Below, in pieces: positions 18,111 to 27,534 of a stretch of 64,000 nucleotides of DNA; position 1 is the first letter of the stretch; every line of letters begins with the position of its first letter. The notes below the pieces were generated by a model that made no database searches, was not told the DNA's origin, and saw only the letters and a program-made list of their open reading frames with translations. This DNA is from JAJRTE01 sp964418585 (GTDB taxonomy: Bacteria > Myxococcota_A > UBA796 > JAJRTE01): positions 62,001 to 126,000 of the forward strand of contig CAYQMG010000055.1 of the NCBI GenBank assembly GCA_964418585.1. Direction: 5' to 3'. The translations under genes and the position numbers were made by a program.

Positions 18111-19133
18111 TCATCCCGGGGCCAACACCGCCCGTTTCACCCGTGCCCCCTCCGCCACCGATGCGCCAGGAAAAAGGAGCGCCTCGGAAACGGTCGCGCC
18201 AGGACCCACCACCGCCCCCGGCCCCACCACCGACATGTCCACCCTGGCGCCCTCCCCGAGTCGCGCCCCTGCCCCGATCAAGGCATTCCGCACCTGAGCG
18301 GATCCGGCTTCCGGGCCCGGCACCGACCCCCTGAAAACAAGACCTCCCGCACCTGAAATCTCGTTTTTCACCCCCTCTTCTCGTCTCGACTCCAGTGCAT
18401 GCGCAAGCCACCTCAAGTTGGCCTCGAGCAGGTCGCCAGGGGTCGAGATGTTCACGTCATCCATCACGATGGGTGCAGCACGCACACCTGCCCGGTCCCG
18501 GACGAGTCGCGCCACCGCGTCCGTCAGCTCCAGTTCCCCACGAATCGGAGACACGGGCGTGACGGTGATGGCGTCGAAAATACGTACATGAAACAGGTAG
18601 AACCCACACGGTTTGAGGTTGCTCAGAATCGTTTTCGGCTTTTCCACCAGGTCGAGCACCTCGAGGTCCCGGCTGACCCGCACCGTGCACTCCCGTCGGA
18701 TCACCTCGGGATCGGCCTCCTCCCGTACCGACAGCAGCGCAGGGACCTGGTGTGACCGGGTCCAGTCGAAGGCAGGACGGACATCGCCGAGTCGAAGCCA
18801 GGTGTCCCCCAGCAAGACCACGAACCAGTCGGGAACCTGGTCGCGACAGCATTGGAGCGCGTGGGCGATACCTCGAGGTTCCGACTGGAGGACGAATCTG
18901 CAATGCACCGGGTTCTGGAGTTGCGCCGCAGCCTCGAGGATGTCGTGCTGAAGTCGTTCCATGCCAGGACGAACCACGAACAGGGCTGTGTGCACGCCGA
19001 TGGACGAGAGGGTCCGGAGATGGTGCACGTAGAGCGGGAGGTTGCCCACCGGGAGCGCAACCTTGGCGACGTGTCGTCCGAGTCGGCCCAGGCGGGTTGC
19101 CTTGCCGGCAGCGGGAATGACCGCGTGGGTCAC
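18111..19133 (-). CDS. Sugar nucleotidyltransferase with hexapeptide-repeat tail
   Basis: 340 aa. The N-terminal NTP-transferase domain (VIPAAGKATRLG, then VAKVALPVGNLPLY, and VVLLGDTWL for the metal site) activates a sugar-1-phosphate. The C-terminal 80 residues are a left-handed beta-helix of hexapeptide repeats (IGAGARLGEGARVD, VGPGAVVGPGATV), as in RfbA/GlmU-like bifunctional or oligomerising forms. The GTG at 19133 overlaps the upstream gene's TGA (GTGA), so translation is coupled to the flavoprotein gene. The sugar is unknown. Confidence 0.82.
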   Translation of the reverse strand: MTHAVIPAAGKATRLGRLGRHVAKVALPVGNLPLYVHHLRTLSSIGVHTALFVVRPGMERLQHDILEAAAQLQNPVHCRFVLQSEPRGIAHALQCCRDQVPDWFVVLLGDTWLRLGDVRPAFDWTRSHQVPALLSVREEADPEVIRRECTVRVSRDLEVLDLVEKPKTILSNLKPCGFYLFHVRIFDAITVTPVSPIRGELELTDAVARLVRDRAGVRAAPIVMDDVNISTPGDLLEANLRWLAHALESRREEGVKNEISGAGGLVFRGSVPGPEAGSAQVRNALIGAGARLGEGARVDMSVVGPGAVVGPGATVSEALLFPGASVAEGARVKRAVLAPG

Positions 19134-20461
19134 CTGCGACCGAGGAGTCGTTTCGCAGCCTCGATCCCGGACTGCATGGCCATGTCCATGTTCAGAAAGG
19201 TCCATTCTCCGAATCTTCCGGCGACTTCGATGTCCAGGTCTGCGAACCGCCTGTCCAGCAAGCGGAGATGACGTTGTCTCGCCAGATCGTGTACCACGTA
19301 GGCCGGCCGGGTTGCAAAACCCCTCACTCGCAGCACCGCGGCCCGACTCGTGAGGATTCCCCGGTGGACGAGTGCGTCGAGCACCCGCTCCTTCACCGTG
19401 TCCACGGGTTCCCGGCCGGATTCCGGACGCCTCGACACCTCGAGGATCAGGATTGCGGGGCCGTCCTGGTAGGCGGGGTTGATCTTGTCGACTCGAGTAA
19501 TCCGGAAGAACTCCAGTTCTGGGTCTGCCACATAGATCCAGTGATAGTCCGGGAGCGCCACCTTTTCAGCGATGAGGTGGATGGAGATCACCTCCGTGTC
19601 CCGCAATCCAGCCGAGGAATCGGGAGATGTCCCGATGACCCGCCACGCCAGGGATCGAGGAAGCGTCCACAGGATACGCCGATATCGCCACGTGCCGCGG
19701 TCGGTTTCCACGAGCCGTTCTCGAGGCCGGACCCGGAGCACAGTGGTCTCGAGCGCCATGCGTTCGGGGCCGATTCGGTGGGCCAAGGCGTCGGGCAATG
19801 CCTGGATGCCGCCGTGGCGGGGATATCGGAATACGGCGTGAGGGCCGAACGCTCCTTCGGATTCCCCCGGGGGACGTCCGAGGAAGCTGTAGGCCATGTC
19901 GAGGTCGTCCACCGAATCGATTTTCCAGGCCACCCAGTCGGTGTCCAGGTCATCGAGGTGGACCTGCCACAGCTTTTCGTTGTAGGGCCGAAAAAAGGTC
20001 TCCACCATCGACCGTCCGAAGACTCCGAGCAGGTAGTCCTCGAAATGGCGCGGCGCCTGCGCCCCTCGAGTCCGGAATCTGGCGCCGCGGATGGCGGCGA
20101 AGTAATCCTTGAGGCAGGCGATCCGGAGTTCCAGAGGGAGGGCATGCACGTTGAGCTGAAATGGGTAGTCGCAGTATCGTCCCGACACCAGGACCCCGCG
20201 TCGAGAGGTGCACGTCACATGGTCTGGGACCAGTTCCTGGAACCAGGCGTCCATTGCGGGGTCTCGAGTGAAAAAGACGTGTGGGAGAATGTCGATTTCA
20301 TACCCATCCAGCCTCGAGGTCCTCGCCAATCCCCCCGGAACCGACTCGGCTTCGAGCACGATGAAATCCTTTGCGCCCTCCCGGTCCAGGGACACTGCTG
20401 CGGCCAAGCCGGTCAGGCCACCTCCCAGTATTACCGTCTCCGCACTGCGAACACCCGTCAT
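19130..20461 (-). CDS. UDP-galactopyranose mutase-like FAD flavoprotein
   Basis: 443 aa. The N-terminal dinucleotide fold VILGGGLTGLAAAVSL and VLEAESVPGGLARTS bind FAD. YCDYPFQLNVHAL, then FFRPYNEKLWQVHLDDLDTDW and RYPRHGGIQALPDAL resemble the protoporphyrinogen-oxidase/UGM-like amine-oxidase superfamily used in surface polysaccharide loci. It is probably a mutase or desaturase acting on a nucleotide sugar or lipid. It overlaps the nucleotidyltransferase gene by 4 bases and lies 33 bases after the radical SAM gene, so it belongs to the same transcript. Confidence 0.8.
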   Translation of the reverse strand: MTGVRSAETVILGGGLTGLAAAVSLDREGAKDFIVLEAESVPGGLARTSRLDGYEIDILPHVFFTRDPAMDAWFQELVPDHVTCTSRRGVLVSGRYCDYPFQLNVHALPLELRIACLKDYFAAIRGARFRTRGAQAPRHFEDYLLGVFGRSMVETFFRPYNEKLWQVHLDDLDTDWVAWKIDSVDDLDMAYSFLGRPPGESEGAFGPHAVFRYPRHGGIQALPDALAHRIGPERMALETTVLRVRPRERLVETDRGTWRYRRILWTLPRSLAWRVIGTSPDSSAGLRDTEVISIHLIAEKVALPDYHWIYVADPELEFFRITRVDKINPAYQDGPAILILEVSRRPESGREPVDTVKERVLDALVHRGILTSRAAVLRVRGFATRPAYVVHDLARQRHLRLLDRRFADLDIEVAGRFGEWTFLNMDMAMQSGIEAAKRLLGRR

Positions 20462-20494
20462 CCGTCAACCTCCAGACCTGGCTCCCTGTCGAGT

Positions 20495-21967
20495 CTACCG
20501 TCCCCGCCGCCGCGCTGCCAGCCTTTTCACCACCGCATAGGCCCGCCGCTCCGGCACCCAATCGGTCCAACCGTGCCGCAAGCGCGCACATGCCACCGGC
20601 CGATACAGCCGATAGAGCGCAGCCACCCCCGGCCTGGCGCCATAGTCCTCGAATTTGCGGTCCACGAATTTGGAGAGGAACGCGATGGAGGCCAACCGAT
20701 CAAGCTTCTGCGGGTTCTCCCGAAACAGCGCACTTCTGTCCCAGTCGATTTCCGCCCAGGCCTCGAGTGATTCGGGAAAGTGGAACCCGGCCTGCTCCAG
20801 TGCCCGGGCGAGCGGGGTTCCGGGAAGAGGGATGTAATTGTAGAGCTGGGGGAATCGAAAATTCCGCCCCAGTGATTGGAGTTCCAGCGCAAAATCGATC
20901 GTCTCCTGGATCTCCTCCCACGTCTCGAACGGAAACCCGATGATGAAACTGGTCAGTACCAGGAAGGACCGACCCGCCAATCGCCGCAGGGTGGCCAGCA
21001 CCGCACGGCGATCTCCCCATTTCCGGATCAATCGCCTCGTCCGGTCGCAGGCGGATTCCACACCAATGGTCAACTTGCCGAGCCCGGAGGCCTCGAGTCG
21101 GTCCAGGTCCCGGTCCGACATGGCGGCCACGGTCTGGATGTCCACGCCCTGGGTCTCGTAGCCAATCCCCATGTCCCGAAGCCCGAGCCCGATCCGCCAC
21201 CCCCGGGCCACGTCCACGAAAAAGTTGTCGTCCAGGAAGTAGACCGTATCGAATGCGTATCGTTCCCGGAGTCGAGCGATCTCCTCGAGCACCTGGTGGG
21301 CGGGACGTGGGGTCCAGGCATTGCGATAGAAGACATTGTTGTAGCAATACGAACAGGTATGAGGACACCCGCGGCTGGAGAGGTAATCCAGACGCCGCGT
21401 GCCCCGATGGGAGTAGAGGTAGTCCTCCATCGGCACGAGGTGGTAGGGCGGCAGAGGCAACCGGTCGAAGGCAAGCACCGGCGAAGGCGGGCCCTGGTAG
21501 ACGCTCCCGTCCGGGTCCTTTCCCCACACTCCGGGCACGTCTCGAGGTTGGCGGCCTCGAGACAGGTGGTCCACGAGGGAGGCGAATGCGACTTCCCCCT
21601 CTCCGACCACGACGTAGTCCACGGCGGGGCTCCGGATGGCCTGCTCCGGGATGAGACTGACGTGGGTCCCGCCCCACACCACGGGAGTGCGCGAATGGGC
21701 ACGAACCTCGGCGACCATCTCCAGAGCGTTCCGGATCATCGGTCCGGGCAAGGTGGTGACCCCGACAACTACAGGCTGCCGCGACAGAGCGTCCCGGATG
21801 CGTTCGCGCCAGTCCGGGAGGAGCCGTTGGTCCACGATCTGGACCTCGCAGTCCCTGGCCACCAGGGTGGCTGCTGCCAACAGGGAGACCGGCGGCGTGG
21901 GACGGTCCCGGAAATCGTCCATGTCCCCGACACCGGGCTGGAGCAAAAGAACGAACGGTCGCACCAC
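20495..21967 (-). CDS. Cobalamin-type radical SAM protein
   Basis: 490 aa. B12-binding domain (FVLLLQPGVGD, VWGGTHVSLIPEQA, VVVGEGE) then SSRGCPHTCSYCYN with C201, C205 and C208. It is paralogous to the 11433-12929 protein along its whole length. The GTG at 21967 has GAGGAA just upstream; a second GTG follows at once. It heads the minus-strand glycan set, which ties radical SAM chemistry to the glycan genes by operon structure and not just by proximity. Confidence 0.86.
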   Translation of the reverse strand: MVRPFVLLLQPGVGDMDDFRDRPTPPVSLLAAATLVARDCEVQIVDQRLLPDWRERIRDALSRQPVVVGVTTLPGPMIRNALEMVAEVRAHSRTPVVWGGTHVSLIPEQAIRSPAVDYVVVGEGEVAFASLVDHLSRGRQPRDVPGVWGKDPDGSVYQGPPSPVLAFDRLPLPPYHLVPMEDYLYSHRGTRRLDYLSSRGCPHTCSYCYNNVFYRNAWTPRPAHQVLEEIARLRERYAFDTVYFLDDNFFVDVARGWRIGLGLRDMGIGYETQGVDIQTVAAMSDRDLDRLEASGLGKLTIGVESACDRTRRLIRKWGDRRAVLATLRRLAGRSFLVLTSFIIGFPFETWEEIQETIDFALELQSLGRNFRFPQLYNYIPLPGTPLARALEQAGFHFPESLEAWAEIDWDRSALFRENPQKLDRLASIAFLSKFVDRKFEDYGARPGVAALYRLYRPVACARLRHGWTDWVPERRAYAVVKRLAARRRGR

Positions 21968-22065
21968 TTCCTCAGCTCGGCCCGCCCCTTGACGTGCCGC
22001 CTCGCCTACTCCTCAACCGCCGCCCCCCGACGGCACCCCGTTTGCCCGGCCTGAGCCGCCTCCCC

Positions 22066-25000
22066 TCAACGCCGCCCGGCACCCACTCGCCTCACGGCCC
22101 GTGCACGCTCCCACTGGGTTTCATAGTTCCCCGTGTTCGCCGGATCATGCTGGTACGACCCCCACTCCACCACACCGCCCTGTTCCGGCGTCCGACCTTG
22201 GGTCCGCCACGCATACAGATAACCCGACCGGGTTCCCTGGAAAACCTCGAGGTATCCATCTCCGTCCACGTCGCCCACCGCAGGCGCCCCCATGCCCCAC
22301 TGACCGGTAAGTTTGGGCCACCCCTCCGGCTGCTCCCCCCGGTAGTCGAACGCATGCACCGTGAACGCCCCGTTGCTCGAAATCGATTCAGGATACCCGT
22401 CCCCATCGATGTCCGCCACCACCTGCTGGACAAAAAATTGCATGTCCGCCACCACCTGCGGGAAACCCGGAAGGAACTTGCCGCTGGTCGCATCGAACGC
22501 GCCGGTCGAAAACGTTCCATTCACGATCCGGTTGTTGGTGAGGAGGTTGCCCAGCATGGAGCCCCCACCCAGACCGATGGTGTAATCGAGGGAGCCGTCC
22601 CGATTCAGATCGCCGAATGCTCCGGAGCAGATGAGCGGCATGACGATGGGTTCGTCAGCATTGCTGAGCGCCCCGAAGGTTCGCCCCAGGTAGTCGAGCC
22701 GGGAGTAAACCGAACCATCTGAGCGAAAAATCGAGCCACTTCGCGCTGTTGCGTGCCCAGCCACGGTATGCGTCGCCACCTCGAGCCGCCCGTCTCCATC
22801 GATGTCGGCAAGCACCGGATGTGAGGTGCTACCGGTCCCGATCGTAGGCAGCAGGTTGGCGTACAGGCCCAGCGTCTTGATGGGCCATCCGCGGAGGAAC
22901 GGACCGCCCCGGTGAAGATTGCCGTCTCCATGAATCGCGTACGTGGGCGCATAGACGAAATCGATGATTTCAGCGGTGCTGACCACCACGTCCACGAGGC
23001 CGTCTCCGTTCACATCACCGACGGCCGGCGCGGTGTTGATTCGGGCTCCCTTGACAGGAACGTAGGAATCGAACGGCCATGCAGCCTTGACAGGCCACCC
23101 TGGAAGGAGTTGTCCCCGCCAATTCCAGACATACACATGCTGATCCATGGCCGCTGCCACGATGTCAAGCTTGCCATCGCCGTCCAGATCACCCAGGGCA
23201 GCACCGACCATGAACCCGTCGTCGACCAGGTTGTCCTCCCCCGCGTTGGCCTGATTGGCAATCGAGCGATCCAGAGAAACCGGGAACCCAGCCAGCAAGG
23301 TCCCGTCGTCCCGCCAGGCAAACACCTCCCCGTCAAACGTGGTCACCACCACCTCGAGCCGGCCGTCACCGTCCAGATCCCCGATCGCAGGCGTGGACAT
23401 GAGGGACTGAGGTCGATCCGGGTCAATGGCTCCAGACCGATAGGCAGGAGCAGCCGCATGGTTGCCCGGCACCGCGGGATCGAGGCTCCGCAAGCGACCT
23501 GCCCGAACAGGCCATCCGGGCAGGTCCTGTCCGAACCCGTCCATCAGGTGAACCCAACCATCCGATGTGGCCACCACCACCTCGTCCACCCCGTCGCCGT
23601 CCATGTCGACCAGCTTGGGGGAACTCTCCAACGAGGCCCCGAAAAACAGGGGATAGCCTTCCAGCAAGTCCGGGTCACTCCGCAAGTACAGGGTCTTCCG
23701 CATCTCACCCTCGAGCCCAGCGTCGTCGATGACGCGAACCCGCAAGGTCACGGTGTGCGTGTTGATCTTGTCCATGCGCGTCACGTTGTCGTCGTCCAGG
23801 GTAAAAGGAGGAATGGACGCGGCCGGATCCAGCAAGGACGCTGGAATGGACGAGACATCCCAGTGAGCGAGCACGCCCGAGACCGGGTCCACCCGCTCGT
23901 CGCTCACCTCGATGAGTCGGAAATCCTGCGGCTCCGGGTCCAGTCCCGGCCCCCACTCCACCACGTAATGGAACGACGTGGCCCGCTTCGCCGCTGCATA
24001 CCCCACCACGTCCACCACCGGTGTCCGGGTGGGATCAATCACCTGGAACCAGTCGGGCTCCAGCAGATCCGCTTCAGGCGGAATGGTGCCGTCGAATACG
24101 CGATCGAGTGCGGCGCGAATGTTCACCCGTCCGTACCCGAAGTAGCGGTCGAACCCCTCCTTGGAGGGATACCAGTTTTCGTTTCCGTAGTAGGCCTCCG
24201 GAACCCAGACGTCGTCCACGGTGTGGATGAAGATCTGGTAGATCTCATTCGCAGTGAGAGCCAACCCGGTGTGGAGCGAGGCGGATTGCATGAGCCCGGC
24301 CAGTCCAGACCCAACCGCGGTGGCCTCTGAGGAACAACCGTCGTCCGACACCACCATGGTGGGCCGACCTCCGAAGTCGGAGCAGTTGTTGAAAACCAGG
24401 AAACTCTCCGAATCGTACTCGTCGGACCCACTGAAAGTGATGGGGTGTACCACAATGGCATGATGGAGCGCTGCCGGCAAGTTGGCGTGGATGGAAGCTT
24501 CATCGGCCGCGGACGCCACCACCGTCACGCCATGAGCCCAGGCGTAGTCCAGGGCCTCCCGTGCAAGGGAGGAGGCGTTGAGCGCACCCAACTCTATCTG
24601 GACCACGTTCGCACCGTTGTCCACCGCATAGATGATGGCCTGGGCATAGGCCGAGGTTTCCGAGATGAACGAATCGCCCGACCGGAGCATCATCACGGCA
24701 CAGTTGGGACAGGAACCGATGGAACCGCCATCGCCCCCTTCAGCGCCGGAACGCCGCAACTGGATAGTTCCGTGACTGTACCCCTGGTTCAATGCATCAT
24801 CGAACGGGTCATTGTCGTTCCAGAAGAAATCCCACCCGCAGATGTCGTCTACATACCCGTTTCCGTCTGAATCGAGCCCATCCGAAAAGGTGTAGATGAG
24901 ATCGGAAGGATCCAGCCGGTCGTCGGCCGCGTCGTTTCCGGCCTCGATGGAGACGCGCGGGTCCTGGGCATAGTCGTCCACGGTCACCAGGCCGTCCTGG

Positions 25001-25461
25001 TCCAGGTCGTAGCTCGACGCCGTGGAGCCATCCGAGAACCGGGGGAGCGGCAACTCACCGGTGTTGAGCCGAAACTTGCGCCGAAGATTGCCCTCGTCCC
25101 ACTCGATCCCGGAATCCAGGCTCGCGATGGTGACCGCCCAGTCCCCGGTCTCCACTGCAAACGCCCGATCCAGGTGGATCCCGGTCCCAATCGCCCGCTC
25201 CTCGGGCCGTACCTGCGTGTAGTAGGCGCTCTTCACATACGAAATCTTTTCCCACGGCTCGCCGAAGTCGTTGGGGCAGTTCTGCACGTCCTGGTCAGGC
25301 TCGCTCCCGCACGCGGGGTAGACGGGCAGCGGGAGTTCGGCGCCAGCCCTGTCGGGCAACAGCGCAAGGCACAGAGCCAGCACAGCCCACGTCGCCTTTT
25401 GCCAGACCGCCTGTCGGGGCAGGGAGGGGGACCATCCGGTATCACCGACAAAATGAGGCAT
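22066..25461 (-). CDS. Secreted subtilase-fold protein with FG-GAP/VCBS repeats
   Basis: 1131 aa. Signal peptide (WAVLALCLALLPDRAGA, cleavage near residue 41). Residues about 100-460 are a subtilisin (S8) domain: Asp116 in SLDSGIEW, His230 in YSHGT, Ser378 in CSSEATA. The oxyanion-hole Asn of S8 enzymes appears as Asp320 (VVASAADE), and the usual GTSMAxP is CSSEATA, so activity may be altered. From residue 600 to the end run about eight FG-GAP/VCBS units with Ca-binding DxDGDG loops (DMDGDGVDEVVVA, DLDGDGRLEVVVT). Probably surface or extracellular. It lies 98 bases upstream of the 21967 gene on the same strand. Confidence 0.87.
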   Translation of the reverse strand: MPHFVGDTGWSPSLPRQAVWQKATWAVLALCLALLPDRAGAELPLPVYPACGSEPDQDVQNCPNDFGEPWEKISYVKSAYYTQVRPEERAIGTGIHLDRAFAVETGDWAVTIASLDSGIEWDEGNLRRKFRLNTGELPLPRFSDGSTASSYDLDQDGLVTVDDYAQDPRVSIEAGNDAADDRLDPSDLIYTFSDGLDSDGNGYVDDICGWDFFWNDNDPFDDALNQGYSHGTIQLRRSGAEGGDGGSIGSCPNCAVMMLRSGDSFISETSAYAQAIIYAVDNGANVVQIELGALNASSLAREALDYAWAHGVTVVASAADEASIHANLPAALHHAIVVHPITFSGSDEYDSESFLVFNNCSDFGGRPTMVVSDDGCSSEATAVGSGLAGLMQSASLHTGLALTANEIYQIFIHTVDDVWVPEAYYGNENWYPSKEGFDRYFGYGRVNIRAALDRVFDGTIPPEADLLEPDWFQVIDPTRTPVVDVVGYAAAKRATSFHYVVEWGPGLDPEPQDFRLIEVSDERVDPVSGVLAHWDVSSIPASLLDPAASIPPFTLDDDNVTRMDKINTHTVTLRVRVIDDAGLEGEMRKTLYLRSDPDLLEGYPLFFGASLESSPKLVDMDGDGVDEVVVATSDGWVHLMDGFGQDLPGWPVRAGRLRSLDPAVPGNHAAAPAYRSGAIDPDRPQSLMSTPAIGDLDGDGRLEVVVTTFDGEVFAWRDDGTLLAGFPVSLDRSIANQANAGEDNLVDDGFMVGAALGDLDGDGKLDIVAAAMDQHVYVWNWRGQLLPGWPVKAAWPFDSYVPVKGARINTAPAVGDVNGDGLVDVVVSTAEIIDFVYAPTYAIHGDGNLHRGGPFLRGWPIKTLGLYANLLPTIGTGSTSHPVLADIDGDGRLEVATHTVAGHATARSGSIFRSDGSVYSRLDYLGRTFGALSNADEPIVMPLICSGAFGDLNRDGSLDYTIGLGGGSMLGNLLTNNRIVNGTFSTGAFDATSGKFLPGFPQVVADMQFFVQQVVADIDGDGYPESISSNGAFTVHAFDYRGEQPEGWPKLTGQWGMGAPAVGDVDGDGYLEVFQGTRSGYLYAWRTQGRTPEQGGVVEWGSYQHDPANTGNYETQWERARAVRRVGAGRR

Positions 25462-25490
25462 CGTTCGTTCTCCTCGTCCTCCATGGTTTT

Positions 25491-25530
25491 CCTTGCATCG
25501 TGTCGACCAGCATCCCAGAATTATGCAAGG
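25491..25530. repeat. 8-bp inverted repeat in the subtilase leader
   Basis: CCTTGCAT (25491-25498) and ATGCAAGG (25523-25530) are perfect complements separated by 24 bases. The distal arm overlaps a minus-strand GCATAAT that could be the -10 of the subtilase promoter. It may be an operator or an RNA hairpin. Confidence 0.4.
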
Positions 25531-25702
25531 CTTCTCTTCACTCGGCCAGCCCTACCCGGTCCGCGGCTCAGGCGTGATCCGTTCTCCACGGTGTAGGCGG
25601 ATGGCAGCCCCGGCTCACGCCATCCCCCAGTCGGTCCCGATTCATTTGCACAGTGACGGTACCCGCGGACGCAATGGCCACGCGCCCATCCAGCGTTTTC
25701 AC

Positions 25703-25732
25703 TTGTGCGGACGTTCTGGTCAGGAGTATATT
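25703..25732 (+). promoter_or_regulatory. Sigma-70-type promoter for the eCIS-core locus
   Basis: TTGTGC (25703-25708), 18 bases, TATATT (25727-25732). It would give a leader of about 144 bases before the ATG at 25883. The local sequence is less GC-rich than its surroundings. Confidence 0.5.
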
Positions 25733-25882
25733 GGAACATCCACCATGACCACGTCCTGTGGACGGACCGCACATCGGCGCATGTGCGACGCACAGAGAGG
25801 GGAAGCACCCTCTTGGGATTCGGGACGCGAAATCGGCCACCTTTGCGGAAGCGGAGCGGCGACAAGCGGAGCGGAGGGAACC

Positions 25883-27442
25883 ATGACAGGCCAGACGCCG
25901 GCGAATCAATCCAGAGCCGATCAGGAGAGAGGATTCACGGGCAAGCGGGATGCCCCCGGGAAAAGAACCGACGAGGGAGGCACCGACTTCTCGTTTCAGG
26001 CCGGGCACACGAATACGCCGTGGTACGAACGGGAAACGGAACAGGGGAACCGACCGGGTGTCCGGCTCAAGAGCCGCGGAGGCGGTGCGTCTCCAGCACT
26101 CTCTTCCCGTGAAATCGCCCCATGGCAGTCGCTTCAGCCACGTCCTCTCCAGGCCGTCCAACGTAAGGCCCGGTCAACCACCCCGCCGTCGCCCGGAGCT
26201 GAAGGGAACGCCGATTGGTTCGCCGATTCCGATGGTGCCCTGCGCGTAGGTGGCGGAGCATTCGCGCCGGCACTCAAGTCCTCTGCTCCCAGTGGTGCGC
26301 TGGCCGACGCCTTTGCCACCAGCGCCCCCACCATTGGTCAAGCCGGGGAAGCGGCGGCCGAGCAAGCCAGAGCGTCGTCGCCGGCAGCGGTTGCCGATGC
26401 GGGTTTTTCGAGCACGCCCGCGGAGGTCCCATACCGGCAGGAGATGGAGGCGTCATTCGGGGCGGACTTCTCGAACGTGAAGGCCTACACGGGCGGACCT
26501 GCGCGCAAGGCCAGTGAAGCACTCAATGCCGAGGGGTACACGGTCGGGGACCAGGTGGCCTTCAAAGACTCGAGTCCGGACCGTGGGACCGTGGCTCACG
26601 AACTGACCCATGTGCTGCAGCAGACGCGAGGGCCTGCGCGCAAGCCTTCGAGCAGTGGGATCGATACCGAAGGCGAACCGCAGGCGGAACGGGTGGAAGC
26701 GGCGGTCAAGGCCGGACTTCCGGCCAGGTCTGCGCTTGGCAGGGCGCAACAGAATGGAGCGGGCAAGGAGAAGGGAATCGCCCGGAAAGGCTTCGGGCTG
26801 TCGATGACCTTTTCCAAGGAGAACTTCGAAGCTTCCCAGGAGTACACGATCTGGGACAAGACTGTCCGGATTCCTGTCCCGGGGGCACCGTGGCTCTGGC
26901 TGCTGTTCGACCCGTCCGTGAAGGTCCAACTCAAGGACCGGATAGACTTTGCCGGCAAGTCCAAAGGGACCGTGACCAAGGAGGCCCTGGTAACCGGCGA
27001 AATCGGCATGGGCGTGGGGGGCGGTGTACCGGAGATCATCGAGGCCTACGGGACGGTCAATCCAACCGTTTCGGGCGGAGCCACCTACGTGCTTCCTCCG
27101 GTGAACAGCGGAGAATCCTGGCGCCTCACAGCAGGAATCGTGGGCGCAGCAGCGATGAAGGTCGGGGTCAAGCTTGGCGGTGTCGTGGACAAATCGTTCG
27201 TCTTTGCCTCGGGGCAACTGTTCGAGATCACGGGGATCTACTTCGACAAGGACGGGTTCCAGAAGGAGAAGATTGATTTCAAGTGGGGCCCCACGCTCCA
27301 GCAGTTCGCCAAGACCGTCAAGACGGCCTTCGAGAAGGTCAAGAAGTGGGGGTCCAAGGCCAAGGAAAAACTCGTTCCCTATGCCAAGACGGTGTCTGAT
27401 GCGGTGGAGGACGCCTGGGGGTGGGTCAAGAGCTGGTTCTGA
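25883..27442 (+). CDS. eCIS-core (DUF4157) domain protein with unknown C-terminal domain
   Basis: 519 aa. Residues 1-175 are polar and disordered, with a VQRKA motif common ahead of this domain. Residues about 180-250 are a DUF4157/eCIS-core domain: VPYRQEMEASFGADFSNVKA, GDQVAFKD, then the metalloprotease-type HELTH (His239, Glu240, His243). Residues 300-519 are unlike anything I recognise: beta-rich, glycine-rich, then an amphipathic Lys/Trp tail ending VKSWF. Known: such domains mark cargo or effectors of extracellular contractile injection systems, often with variable C-termini. No sheath, tube or baseplate gene is in the window. The ATG at 25883 follows GGAGGG. No signal peptide. Confidence 0.85.
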   Translation: MTGQTPANQSRADQERGFTGKRDAPGKRTDEGGTDFSFQAGHTNTPWYERETEQGNRPGVRLKSRGGGASPALSSREIAPWQSLQPRPLQAVQRKARSTTPPSPGAEGNADWFADSDGALRVGGGAFAPALKSSAPSGALADAFATSAPTIGQAGEAAAEQARASSPAAVADAGFSSTPAEVPYRQEMEASFGADFSNVKAYTGGPARKASEALNAEGYTVGDQVAFKDSSPDRGTVAHELTHVLQQTRGPARKPSSSGIDTEGEPQAERVEAAVKAGLPARSALGRAQQNGAGKEKGIARKGFGLSMTFSKENFEASQEYTIWDKTVRIPVPGAPWLWLLFDPSVKVQLKDRIDFAGKSKGTVTKEALVTGEIGMGVGGGVPEIIEAYGTVNPTVSGGATYVLPPVNSGESWRLTAGIVGAAAMKVGVKLGGVVDKSFVFASGQLFEITGIYFDKDGFQKEKIDFKWGPTLQQFAKTVKTAFEKVKKWGSKAKEKLVPYAKTVSDAVEDAWGWVKSWF

Positions 27443-27534
27443 CCCAACCTTGCCTGGTGCGCTGATCCGAACTTTGCAACGGCGCCGTGCACGCCCCGGG
27501 AAGGCCATGGCTCCCGTGCGGACGAGGGAGATCG

